Shown: in pieces, positions 33,682 through 42,077 of the stretch
Position numbering within the stretch: the stretch's first letter is position 1
Layout of the letters: every line of letters starts with the position of its first letter
DNA from: Anabaena minutissima FACHB-250
GTDB taxonomy: Bacteria; Cyanobacteriota; Cyanobacteriia; Cyanobacteriales; Nostocaceae
Direction of reading: 5' to 3'
DNA: 64,000 nucleotides
Assembly (NCBI RefSeq): GCF_014697125.1
Contig: NZ_JACJRG010000028.1
Location: 1 to 64,000, forward strand
Notes under the pieces: model-generated
Told to the model about the DNA's origin: nothing
What the model saw: the letters and a program-made list of their open reading frames with translations, nothing else
Databases searched by the model: none
Translations under genes and position numbers: made by a program

Positions 33682-35574
33682 ATGAAAAATCTTGCTAAGA
33701 AGGCATTGATGAAACAGCAATCACCAAAGCGCGTTGCATGGACTGGTGCGCTAGTAGCCAGTTTGATTATGTTACCGAGTATGTTTGGAGGTAATCTTGC
33801 TTTGGCAGAAAAGACAGAGCGCGATTCTTTAACATATGGGAAATTAATCGAAAAAGTTAATCAAGATCAAGTCAGAAAGGTCGAACTGGATGAAACCGAA
33901 CAAATAGCAAAGGTTTATTTAAAAGGTCAAAAGCCAGATGCGCCACCAATACAGGTGAGGCTTTTGGAGCAAAATACAGAGTTAATTAATAGACTCAAAG
34001 ATAAAAACGTTGATTTTGGTCAAGTATCTTCTGCCAATAGTAGGGCTGCGGTGGGGTTATTGATTAACCTCATGTGGATTTTGCCTCTGGTGGCTTTAAT
34101 GCTGCTGTTTTTGCGTCGCTCTACCAATGCTTCTAGTCAAGCTATGAACTTTGGTAAATCGAGAGCGCGTTTCCAAATGGAAGCCAAAACTGGGGTGAAG
34201 TTTGATGATGTAGCGGGTATTGAAGAAGCTAAAGAAGAATTACAAGAAGTTGTTACCTTCTTAAAGCAGCCAGAAAGATTTACAGCCGTTGGCGCACGCA
34301 TTCCCAAAGGAGTACTGTTGGTAGGCCCTCCAGGTACAGGTAAAACTTTACTAGCAAAAGCGATCGCCGGGGAAGCGGCTGTACCATTCTTTAGTATTTC
34401 CGGTTCTGAGTTTGTGGAAATGTTTGTGGGTGTGGGTGCTTCCCGCGTCCGCGATTTATTTAAAAAAGCCAAAGAAAATGCCCCCTGTCTAATATTTATT
34501 GATGAAATCGATGCGGTAGGTAGACAACGGGGTACAGGTATCGGCGGCGGTAACGATGAGAGAGAGCAAACGCTCAACCAGTTACTAACTGAGATGGATG
34601 GGTTTGAAGGTAACACTGGCATCATTATTATTGCTGCTACCAATCGTCCTGATGTATTAGATACAGCATTACTCAGACCGGGACGCTTTGACCGCCAGGT
34701 GATAGTTGATGCACCTGACCTAAAAGGGCGTGCGGAAATTTTGAAAGTTCATTCCAAGAATAAGAAAGTTGATCCTAGTGTATCTTTAGATGCGATCGCG
34801 CGTCGCACACCAGGATTCACTGGCGCAGATTTAGCCAACCTACTCAATGAAGCAGCCATTCTCACCGCCAGAAGACGCAAAGAAGCCATCACCATCCTCG
34901 AAATTGATAATGCTGTAGACCGGGTTGTCGCTGGGATGGAAAGAACACCACTAGTAGACAGCAAGAACAAACGCCTGATTGCTTACCACGAAGTCGGACA
35001 CGCTTTAGTCGGGACTTTACTAAAAGACCATGACCCAGTGCAGAAAGTTACCATAATGCCACGGGGACAAGCACTAGGATTAACTTGGTTTACTCCCGGC
35101 GAAGAACAAGGTTTAATTTCCCGTTCTCAACTCAAAGCGAGAATTACAGCAACTTTAGGGGGACGAGCCGCCGAGGAAATTGTGTTTGGTCAGCCGGAAG
35201 TAACTACAGGTGCAGGCGGTGACTTACAACAAGTCACATCAATGGCACGCCAAATGGTCACACGTTTTGGTATGTCTGAATTAGGGCCATTATCCCTAGA
35301 AACTCAGAATAGCGAGGTATTTTTAGGTCGTGACTGGATGAATAAATCAGAATATTCTGAGGAAATTGCCGCCAAGATTGATTTACAAGTCCGCGAAATT
35401 GTCAAGGCTTGTTATCAAAAAGCTAAAGAACTCTTACAAGAAAACCGGGCGTTATTGGAACGGCTAGTAGATTTGTTGGCAGACGAAGAAACGATTGATG
35501 GTGACTTATTCCGCAAAATTGTGGCTGAGAATAATACACAATTAATTGATGAAAAGGTAGCTGTATCTTATTAA
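33682..35574 (+). CDS. ftsH: ATP-dependent zinc metalloprotease FtsH
   Basis: 630-residue membrane AAA+ protease that degrades damaged membrane proteins, including photosystem II D1. Two membrane segments (about residues 20-43 and 122-145) flank an extracytoplasmic domain. Walker A GPPGTGKT is at 215-222, Walker B is LIFIDEIDAVG, the SRH region is ATNRPDVLDTALLRPGRFDR, and the zinc site is HEVGH (His436). All family motifs are intact. The long N-terminal region with a cleavable-looking hydrophobic segment resembles cyanobacterial FtsH2-type proteins. Confidence 0.95.
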   Translation: MKNLAKKALMKQQSPKRVAWTGALVASLIMLPSMFGGNLALAEKTERDSLTYGKLIEKVNQDQVRKVELDETEQIAKVYLKGQKPDAPPIQVRLLEQNTELINRLKDKNVDFGQVSSANSRAAVGLLINLMWILPLVALMLLFLRRSTNASSQAMNFGKSRARFQMEAKTGVKFDDVAGIEEAKEELQEVVTFLKQPERFTAVGARIPKGVLLVGPPGTGKTLLAKAIAGEAAVPFFSISGSEFVEMFVGVGASRVRDLFKKAKENAPCLIFIDEIDAVGRQRGTGIGGGNDEREQTLNQLLTEMDGFEGNTGIIIIAATNRPDVLDTALLRPGRFDRQVIVDAPDLKGRAEILKVHSKNKKVDPSVSLDAIARRTPGFTGADLANLLNEAAILTARRRKEAITILEIDNAVDRVVAGMERTPLVDSKNKRLIAYHEVGHALVGTLLKDHDPVQKVTIMPRGQALGLTWFTPGEEQGLISRSQLKARITATLGGRAAEEIVFGQPEVTTGAGGDLQQVTSMARQMVTRFGMSELGPLSLETQNSEVFLGRDWMNKSEYSEEIAAKIDLQVREIVKACYQKAKELLQENRALLERLVDLLADEETIDGDLFRKIVAENNTQLIDEKVAVSY

Positions 35575-35577
35575 GAA

Positions 35578-35661
35578 GGTGGCAGGTGGCAGGTGACAGG
35601 TGACAGGTGACAGGTGACAGGTGACAGGTGACAGGTGACAGGTGACAGGTGACAGGTGACA
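35578..35661. repeat. perfect heptad array (GGTGACA)n
   Basis: Twelve tandem heptads: two GGTGGCA followed by ten identical GGTGACA. It starts three bases after the ftsH stop. Confidence 0.97.
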
Positions 35662-35845
35662 AAATATTTCCTGTTATCTGTTATCTGTTCCCTACTCCCT
35701 ACTACCTGTTTCTTTGTTCGAGAGGTGAACGATTATTGCCTCCGGCACGCTACGCGATCGCACTCTACCTTAGTACATTTTCTGTCTCTAAAGTCGATTA
35801 TGCTGTCATTATTTACCAGATTCAGCACTCTTTATCAACTGAAAA

Positions 35846-36589
35846 TTAAGCAATGTCAATCTCTGGCTGAAGAAACAATTTAGCTTCTGCTAGTCGTCGC
35901 CGCTTTAACCCTTCCTCAACTTGACTACCAGGGTTTCTATACAAAGCTAATGTCGTTTCTATCCCATCCCATAGCTGATTTTGTAAGACTTTTGTGATAG
36001 TCTCGAAATTCTTAGCACCAAAGAAGTTAGCTCCCAAATTGTAGGCAAAACTTAATATAGCTCCCTTTTGATATGCGTTCAAATCTTGCCATCCAGGTAT
36101 TTTCTCTAGAGGTGGGAGATAATCACATTCTAACTGCAAAATCAATAGTTCGTCAGCTTCTTGCTGCGTGATTTTTTCACCCAATTTCCACTCACTACCA
36201 TCTTTTTTGCGAGTAGAACCCCAGCCAATAGTATATGGTTTACCTTTAGTCCGAGGATCTGGATAGGCTTGTAATTTACAGCCTTCAAATTCTTTAATGA
36301 TAGCTACTCCTGGAAGTGGTAATTTCCCCGAATTACCCCCATACCAGCTTTTTTCTAACGCTGCTAATTTTTGAATTAACTTATTGATAGCATTCTGAGT
36401 GTCTGTTCCTACTACCCCATCAGGTTTAAGACCTTGCTGTTGTTGAAATTGCTTAATAGATGCTTCAGTCTTGTCACCAAAAATACCATCTATTCGCCCT
36501 GGATCTAATTTGAGTTTAGTTAATATTTCTTGTAGTTGCTTGACTTGTGAACCTTGTGAGCCTTTCCTGAGACTCGCCGTGATAATCAT
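35846..36589 (-). CDS. GH24 lysozyme with peptidoglycan-binding domain
   Basis: 247 residues. An N-terminal peptidoglycan-binding type 1 domain (LRKGSQGSQVKQLQEILTKL, then DGIFGDKTEASIKQFQQQQG) is followed from about residue 92 by a phage-type lysozyme domain. Catalytic Glu is in IKEFEGCKLQAYPDP, and the following YTIGWGST has the conserved Thr. No signal peptide, so release would need lysis, a holin or another route. Phage-like endolysin in a region with no other phage genes. Confidence 0.88.
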   Translation of the reverse strand: MIITASLRKGSQGSQVKQLQEILTKLKLDPGRIDGIFGDKTEASIKQFQQQQGLKPDGVVGTDTQNAINKLIQKLAALEKSWYGGNSGKLPLPGVAIIKEFEGCKLQAYPDPRTKGKPYTIGWGSTRKKDGSEWKLGEKITQQEADELLILQLECDYLPPLEKIPGWQDLNAYQKGAILSFAYNLGANFFGAKNFETITKVLQNQLWDGIETTLALYRNPGSQVEEGLKRRRLAEAKLFLQPEIDIA

Positions 36590-36679
36590 AATTTATGTGT
36601 TGATTTCGATTAGTAGTTATTCAATTACTAATAAAATATTATTTCCATTTATACGCAATTGCTCTGTAACAAATATTGA

Positions 36680-37246
36680 TTAGCTGTTACCAGACAAAAA
36701 AGCAAACTCTGAGTGAATATTCCAGCGTCTACCGTCGTGAATCAGTAACGTTAACTTGTCTACAAGAAACTCAAAGTACAACTGACGATTTGCAAACTCT
36801 GTCCAAGCAGCATGAAAGTTTTGTCTTGTTAAGTCCCGAAACGCAACTGTCATGTGAGGCGCGAAAGGACGCTTTTTACCTACTTCATCAATAATTTCTA
36901 AGTTGGCTTCCATGTGTGTCATTAACTGGACTTGTAATGACAACAATTCTGGACTTCTCACCACATCTATATATATGACGCGGGGCGGAAAGGCCGCAAA
37001 CCCACTTAATGTTATGGATAATGATTCCTGCTGGCTTGTAAATTCTCTCAGCGAAGCTTCTAGACGTGATACCTTATCATCTAGCCATTCAAAAGGGGGT
37101 TGCAGTGTAATGTGTGGCGGCGACTTTTGCGCGTGCTGACTAGCATAGTGATCAGCAAAGTGTTGCTTGATTTCGTTGGCGTAAGCTTGAATGTCTTGAG
37201 GTGGTAACAAGGCAATGAAAAACCGGCTCTTAGAAGCATCAAACAT
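36680..37246 (-). CDS. 2H phosphoesterase (2'-5' RNA ligase family)
   Basis: 188 residues with both HxT/S motifs of the 2H superfamily: HITL at about residue 47 and HMTV at about residue 131. The N-terminus SRFFIALLPPQDIQ is typical. Members are RNA ligase-like or cyclic phosphodiesterases (ThpR-like); the substrate here is unknown. Confidence 0.8.
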   Translation of the reverse strand: MFDASKSRFFIALLPPQDIQAYANEIKQHFADHYASQHAQKSPPHITLQPPFEWLDDKVSRLEASLREFTSQQESLSITLSGFAAFPPRVIYIDVVRSPELLSLQVQLMTHMEANLEIIDEVGKKRPFAPHMTVAFRDLTRQNFHAAWTEFANRQLYFEFLVDKLTLLIHDGRRWNIHSEFAFLSGNS

Positions 37247-37307
37247 TCAAAAAACAGATAATCTTTAAGGATATTAGAACATAAAATTTCAAGAGGTCTA
37301 CAGCAAA

Positions 37308-37574
37308 ATGCCCATGTTTGTCAAAATAGAGGAAGGCAAAGTTGATAAAACTATTTTTGACCAATACGTACCCGCCCATAGAGCCTACGTTCAAGAGTTA
37401 ATTGCTCAAGGACACAAAGCCAAAACAGGCTACTGGGCAAATTTTGGCGGTGGAATGTTACTGTTTGAAGCAGCTTCTATGAAAGAAGCTGAGGCGATCG
37501 TGGCACTCGACCCCTTGGTAAAGAACGGCTGCGTTAACTACAAACTATACGAATGGAAAATCGTAGCGGAATAA
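37308..37574 (+). CDS. YciI-like protein
   Basis: 88 residues. A YCII domain with the conserved His-Arg in AHRAYVQELIAQGHK, GGMLLFEAASMKEAEAIV, and the Asp-Pro pair in ALDPLVKNGCVNY. The family is a ferredoxin-like fold with poorly known enzymatic roles. The start lies about 60 bp beyond the divergent 2H gene. Confidence 0.83.
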   Translation: MPMFVKIEEGKVDKTIFDQYVPAHRAYVQELIAQGHKAKTGYWANFGGGMLLFEAASMKEAEAIVALDPLVKNGCVNYKLYEWKIVAE

Positions 37575-37612
37575 TACTCACTTACTAAATATTGATGTTA
37601 TACTATTGTTTA

Positions 37613-37709
37613 GACCTGGATCTATGCGACTGCAACGCCTAAATTTTGTCAGGACCGGAAGGTAGCAGCAACACAGGATGCTTGTAGTAGGCGTAGTCTC
37701 CGGGTCGCC
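37613..37709 (+). ncRNA. ffs: signal recognition particle RNA (4.5S type)
   Basis: The conserved SRP Alu-less core TCAGGACCGGAAGGTAGCAGC (20 bases shown: CAGGACCGGAAGGTAGCAGC) is at about 37649-37669. GACCTGGA (37613-37620) pairs with TCTCCGGGTC at the 3' end. Short bacterial form, about 97 nt. Confidence 0.93.
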
Positions 37710-37735
37710 CTATTTTGTAGGAGCGATCAGCAGCA

Positions 37736-38116
37736 ATGCCTGGTTTTGGAGATTTAGTTCAAAAAGCTTTTTACCTTGGTGTCGGTTTGGCTTCTTACGC
37801 TGGTGAGAAAGCCGGAGGCAAGTTATCTGAACTGCGATCGCAAGTCCAAAAGCTGGCAGATGAGATGGTAGCGAAGGGTGAAATGAACACAGAGGAAGCC
37901 CGCCGCTTTGTGGAAGACATGATGAGACAAGCTCAACAGCCGCAACCACCTGCTGACACTTCCGAAAAATCACCACCTTCTGAACCTCGTCGCATCGAAA
38001 TTTTAGAGGAAGACGAAGAACCCACGGTGAAAAAGGAATCGACTGAAAACGTAGATCAATTACGCCAACAAGTTCTAAACCTGCAAGAAGAGTTAAAGAA
38101 GTTGCAAAACGAGTAA
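37736..38116 (+). CDS. phasin-like coiled-coil protein
   Basis: 126 residues. The N-terminus (DLVQKAFYLGVGLASYAGEK) resembles phasin-family, PHA-granule-associated proteins of cyanobacteria. It is followed by an amphipathic helix, then an acidic, proline-rich linker (EILEEDEEPTVKKE) and a C-terminal coiled coil (LRQQVLNLQEELKKLQNE). It lies about 30 bp after the SRP RNA. Function inferred only from the family pattern. Confidence 0.65.
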   Translation: MPGFGDLVQKAFYLGVGLASYAGEKAGGKLSELRSQVQKLADEMVAKGEMNTEEARRFVEDMMRQAQQPQPPADTSEKSPPSEPRRIEILEEDEEPTVKKESTENVDQLRQQVLNLQEELKKLQNE

Positions 38117-38330
38117 GGCACTAGTGAGTAATGGGTAATGGGTAATGAGTGCTGAGTAAAAAGAAGAATACTCAACGCTTTGACACTTGATAAGTGTCGT
38201 AACTTCTGTTGCAGGAATATTCTTAACCTAAGTAATGTTTATCCCTTTGTACTCACTACTCAGCATTGGCTAAACGCCGCGCTACCGCTAACATTACTCA
38301 GCACTCACAACTCACTACTCAGCACTCTTT
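38117..38330. repeat. heptad arrays and a 26-bp element
   Basis: GGGTAAT/GAGTGCT heptads just after the phasin-like stop, a 7-3-7 hairpin GACACTT-GAT-AAGTGTC (38182-38198), then ACTCACT/ACTCAGC heptads around a 26-bp element copy at 38267-38292. No gene in 38117-38467. Confidence 0.75.
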
Positions 38331-38467
38331 TGCAGCTAGTACCGTAAAACTTTGGGGAATGTCGTTTCCATAAGAATCTATAATATAGATTACCTAGGGT
38401 GTACTCTAGTGCTTCCAGCCAAGTAGCACTAAGCGTCCTGTTGAAAGGAATTAAGGGCGTAACATTT

Positions 38468-38860
38468 ATGGAACAGTGGCAAAAAGATTTGATTGAAATC
38501 GTGGAAACAGTGGCTGATGAGGTAGAGCGCTTCTTCCTAGGAATGAGTGAAATGGTAGATACTTTCTTTGAGCTAACAGAAGAGATTTCCGAACAAGTAC
38601 AAAACTCGATTGCTACTGAAGTGGATCAGTATTTACAGGATATAGCTGAACCAATTTTCGATGCTTATTGGGAATTGGAAGACCTTGTAGTTGATGCTGA
38701 TCCCGGTTTTCCTTATTCCGTTGAACCTTCAGTTGAACAAAACCCTGCTTGTGTCGGTTGTCAGCATTACCACGGTCATGTGTATGGGGGTAATTTGTTG
38801 GTTTGTGGGATGCACCCCCACGGCTGGGATGATGGGAGTTGTCCAGACTGGAATGGGTAG
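38468..38860 (+). CDS. conserved protein with C-terminal Cys/His cluster
   Basis: 130 residues from the ATG at 38468 (EQWQKDLIEIVETVADEVE). The N-terminal 85 residues are acidic helical (LGMSEMVDTFFELTEEISEQ). The C-terminus has CVGCQHYHGHVYGGNLLVCG, then MHPHGWDDGSCPDW, with four Cys and several His that could bind a metal. The stop TAG lies inside a heptad repeat. Not a named family I can assign. Confidence 0.65.
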   Translation: MEQWQKDLIEIVETVADEVERFFLGMSEMVDTFFELTEEISEQVQNSIATEVDQYLQDIAEPIFDAYWELEDLVVDADPGFPYSVEPSVEQNPACVGCQHYHGHVYGGNLLVCGMHPHGWDDGSCPDWNG

Positions 38861-38925
38861 TGAGTGCTGTTAGCGGTAGCGGGGCGTTTAGCCGATGCTG
38901 AGTAAGTGAGTGGTGAGTGTTAAGT
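38861..38925. repeat. heptads flanking a 26-bp element
   Basis: GAGTGCT, then the 26-bp element (38869-38894), then GAGTAAGTGAGTGGT units. Confidence 0.8.
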
Positions 38926-38975
38926 TAGTAATTATTGGGTTCTCCATATTGCTAACATAGCCACCTTAGTAACTT

Positions 38976-39386
38976 ATGAGTAATTTATCACCAGAAAATG
39001 TATCTCAGTCTAGCCAAGAGTTGAAGTATGGCGAACGTATTATTGCGGAAGGACAGCTAATTACATTTCCTAACCCGCGTGTGGGTAGACGCTATGACGT
39101 TAATATTAGTTTGCCGGAGTTTACTTGTAAGTGTCCGTTCTCCGGCTATCCTGATTTTGCTACCATTCATATTACCTACGTTCCTGATGAGCGCGTGGTA
39201 GAGTTAAAGGCACTGAAGCTTTATATTAATAGTTATCGCGATCGCTACATTTCCCATGAAGAGTCTGCTAATCAAATTCTTGATGATTTTGTCACAGCTT
39301 GTGACCCCTTAGAAGTTACAGTAAAAGCTGATTTTACCCCTCGTGGTAATGTTCACACTGTTGTAGAAGTGCGTCATCAAAAATAA
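38976..39386 (+). CDS. queF: NADPH-dependent 7-cyano-7-deazaguanine reductase (QueF)
   Basis: Reduces preQ0 to preQ1 in queuosine biosynthesis. 136-residue unimodular form: CKCPFSGYPDFATIHITYVP with the catalytic Cys, ELKALKLYINSYRDRYISHE, then the TPRG motif in ADFTPRGNVHT. No preQ1 riboswitch is apparent in the 100 bp upstream. Confidence 0.94.
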   Translation: MSNLSPENVSQSSQELKYGERIIAEGQLITFPNPRVGRRYDVNISLPEFTCKCPFSGYPDFATIHITYVPDERVVELKALKLYINSYRDRYISHEESANQILDDFVTACDPLEVTVKADFTPRGNVHTVVEVRHQK

Positions 39387-39397
39387 TTCAATCAACC

Positions 39398-39433
39398 GAT
39401 AACCCCGCTTTTTCAAGAAAAAGCGGGGTTATC
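39398..39433. terminator. bidirectional terminator between queF and ccs1
   Basis: A perfect 17-bp palindrome with a two-base centre (left arm GATAACCCCGCTTTTTC). Short runs of A/T on both sides let it work in either direction. Confidence 0.85.
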
Positions 39434-39448
39434 AAATCTATTAAACAT

Positions 39449-40828
39449 TTACTTGACGGCTGGAGTTAGTTGGGAATCAGAACTCACACTATCTAAAATT
39501 TCTAAAACTTCCCGTTCAAAAGCCACTTGAGCGCGATTAGTCTTACCACCAATATACAAGCGATCGCCTGTTTCTAATGCCCAAATTTGGGAGTGAGAAA
39601 AATAACTCATCACTGTACCCAGCATCAAAATAGCAAACCCAGTATAAACAATAGGTATACCTGGGTCGGCTTTAATTTGCAACCCTGTACTACCCACTAC
39701 ATCTAAAACTTTCAGAGTGACACCGTTGACTTGGGTAGACATTCCAGCGCGGACAGTATCAACTAACTTACCTTGGGAATCGTAAATTAACACCATCCCC
39801 TGCAAGTCTTTTGCTAATAGAGACACACCCTCACTCATATCTGGCTTCGTCGGAATCCAAGTTCCCCAAATGCGCCCCGGAACTTTAGTATTTAATAGTC
39901 CCATTGGTAACTGAAAGATGGGGCTTTTGTTGATGCGGACACGAACAGCCGAAATCCCCCAATCTGTTTGATAGAAAGTTATGCCATGATAACGCAGAGG
40001 TTGGTTAACAAAAATCTTTTTGTGGTCAACTTCCTCTCCCTGATTATTCAAAACTGACATATCGGAATAAAATTGGTCAATCCCACCAGTGGGAGTGTAA
40101 TCAATCCAAAATCGATTGACGCGTACAGACCAATCTTTGGGAACTGGGGCGGCTAAAGGCCCAGCATCGATAATATTATTGACTTGAAATGTATCACCAC
40201 TAGCAATCATTTCTTGAGCCATAAATCCTGTCATCGCCCCCCAGATTCCCCCTAGAAGAATCATGACAATGCCAATATGCACAATAATCGGGCCAATACG
40301 TCCGACTAGACCTTTACGGGCGTAGAGAATCCCATCTTTTTCTTGAAAGATTTTATAACGACGATTTTGTAATAAGGGAGTTAAAGATTTCACAGAACCA
40401 GTATCTAGTTCTGCACTTAAAGCGAGTTTTTGAAATTGTCGTGGTTCTTCGTAATATTTCCAGCGTTGAGCAGTTTTTAAGGTTGGTAACTGACGGGTAA
40501 ATGTGCAAGCAGTCAGGCTAGTTCCAAATAAGACTAACAAACTTAAAAACCACCAAGTCCGATACACATGATCTAAACCTACTACTTGAATGACCTTCCA
40601 AGTCAGAAAACCAAATAAAGCCGGGTGTTCTGGGTAGTTGGCTTGATAGAATGCTGGTGATTGACCTTGCTCGATGACAGTCCCGCTTATACTGAACAAG
40701 GCGATGATTAATAATAGTGCGATCGCCAATCGTAAATCTGTCAGTACAGGTAAAAACTCTCGCCGCAAGTATTTCCCTGGTACTGACCACCAAGGGGATG
40801 CTGTAGACGCTGAATTATCTATAGTCAT
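39449..40828 (-). CDS. ccs1: cytochrome c biogenesis protein Ccs1/ResB
   Basis: 459 residues. System II cytochrome c synthase subunit that presents haem at the thylakoid lumen. Four membrane helices: three near the N-terminus (for example LLLIIALFSISGTVIEQGQS, WWFLSLLVLFGTSLTACTF, and IVHIGIVMILLGGIWGAMTG), then a large luminal domain with FHGITFYQTDWGI-like RYHGITFYQTDWG, and a C-terminal helix (YTGFAILMLGTVMSYFSHSQ). It starts 3 bp after ccdA. Confidence 0.93.
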   Translation of the reverse strand: MTIDNSASTASPWWSVPGKYLRREFLPVLTDLRLAIALLLIIALFSISGTVIEQGQSPAFYQANYPEHPALFGFLTWKVIQVVGLDHVYRTWWFLSLLVLFGTSLTACTFTRQLPTLKTAQRWKYYEEPRQFQKLALSAELDTGSVKSLTPLLQNRRYKIFQEKDGILYARKGLVGRIGPIIVHIGIVMILLGGIWGAMTGFMAQEMIASGDTFQVNNIIDAGPLAAPVPKDWSVRVNRFWIDYTPTGGIDQFYSDMSVLNNQGEEVDHKKIFVNQPLRYHGITFYQTDWGISAVRVRINKSPIFQLPMGLLNTKVPGRIWGTWIPTKPDMSEGVSLLAKDLQGMVLIYDSQGKLVDTVRAGMSTQVNGVTLKVLDVVGSTGLQIKADPGIPIVYTGFAILMLGTVMSYFSHSQIWALETGDRLYIGGKTNRAQVAFEREVLEILDSVSSDSQLTPAVK

Positions 40829-40831
40829 TGC

Positions 40832-41572
40832 TTACAAACTGCCAAGGGGAATCCGAGAAATTAGAGAAAATACGCCAAATCCGACTAAAAGCACACCGCT
40901 AACGGGGTTAATCCAACCAGACCAGCGACGCAACTCTAGTAATTTTTTAATTGAAGCAGTAAAAGTACCTGCTAAAATCAATGGTGCGACATATCCGGCT
41001 GTGTAAGAAATTAACAACACAGCACCCAAAATTAAGTCCTGTGTATTCGCTACCCAACCCAATAGACTGGCTAAAACAGGTGTGCTACAAGGGGATGCAA
41101 CTAAGCCAAACGTCAACCCAACCCCATAGGAACGCACCCCAGGAGGTAAATCTTGGGAAATCCAATTGGTATCACCAAAAGAAGGTAATTGCAGAGGTAA
41201 TGCTTCTAGTAAGTTCAGCCCCATGAGAATGGCGATAATGCTAACAATAATCGGCAAACCAATACCTATCTGACCGTAAACCTTGCCCACCAAAGCGGCT
41301 ATAATGCCTAAGCCTGCTAGGGTAGTAGCCAATCCCAAAGCAAACCACGTTGATTGGGCTGCTGCTTGGAGACGGCTTTTTGTTTCATAGCCACCAATAT
41401 AGCCTATCGTAATTGGCAGCATAGACAGCATACAGGGAGTAAGGCTAGTTAGCAAACCTGCGGCAAAGATAATACCAATACTCAGCAAACTCAGGTGTGT
41501 CAGTTGATTAGCAACAAGGGTATTGGCAAATTGTTCTAGTTGGTAAAGTTGGGTTTGCAGATTCTCCAGCAT
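40832..41572 (-). CDS. ccdA: cytochrome c biogenesis thiol transporter CcdA
   Basis: 246 residues. Transfers reducing equivalents across the membrane for cytochrome c maturation. About six membrane helices with the two redox Cys in PCMLSMLPITIGY and ASPCSTPVLASLL, plus GLTFGLVASPCSTP. It is the first gene of the ccdA-ccs1 operon. Confidence 0.92.
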   Translation of the reverse strand: MLENLQTQLYQLEQFANTLVANQLTHLSLLSIGIIFAAGLLTSLTPCMLSMLPITIGYIGGYETKSRLQAAAQSTWFALGLATTLAGLGIIAALVGKVYGQIGIGLPIIVSIIAILMGLNLLEALPLQLPSFGDTNWISQDLPPGVRSYGVGLTFGLVASPCSTPVLASLLGWVANTQDLILGAVLLISYTAGYVAPLILAGTFTASIKKLLELRRWSGWINPVSGVLLVGFGVFSLISRIPLGSL

Positions 41573-42077
41573 TGGGTTTTAGTGAGCGTGAAATGCTTGT
41601 TCTGCTTGAATTGTAGCTTACTTTGGGATGCTAAGTTGGAGAAATGAGGATGTGTCGCCGTTGGCGATCGCTTTTCTCAATTGTTATTAGCGATTAAAAT
41701 TAAGCCAGAGGTGGTTCTCTCCCCTTCGCGGGTCTCGTTGACGCAGCCTCTGTCTAAGACAGGTGATTTCCTTTCTTCATCTTCTTTTCCTAAACAATCT
41801 GATTGTTTTTGATTATGAGAGGGATATCTGATATATTTTTACAGCATTTAAACTGATTGCTAAAAATACTCTATCTGTTTCTTTAGGATGTGGCAGTTGT
41901 GGGTGCAGAATGTAGGTTGAAATAGTTTGTAAAAAATTGAGTCTCGCCGCATAAATAATTCAGATTTTACCTAGGAGCAACCGCACTGGTGGCGTTACCA
42001 CTCGCCACGAATGAAAGAAAAACTCTTTGTTTCCTCTTTACTGTCACCTGTTACCTGTCACCTGTCACCTATGTTTC
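41573..42077. other. intergenic region with heptad repeats
   Basis: No gene seen. TGTCACCTGTTACC-type heptads at about 42043-42072 sit just before the haemagglutinin-type gene's stop codon. The rest contains a TGTCTAAGACA palindrome and no recognisable RNA. Confidence 0.45.

Noticed and set aside
35423..35662. Minus-strand frame with VTCHLSP repeats
   Set aside because: A translation of the GGTGACA heptads, overlapping ftsH.
38930..38975. preQ1 riboswitch before queF
   Set aside because: No preQ1-I or -II motif is visible in the short leader.
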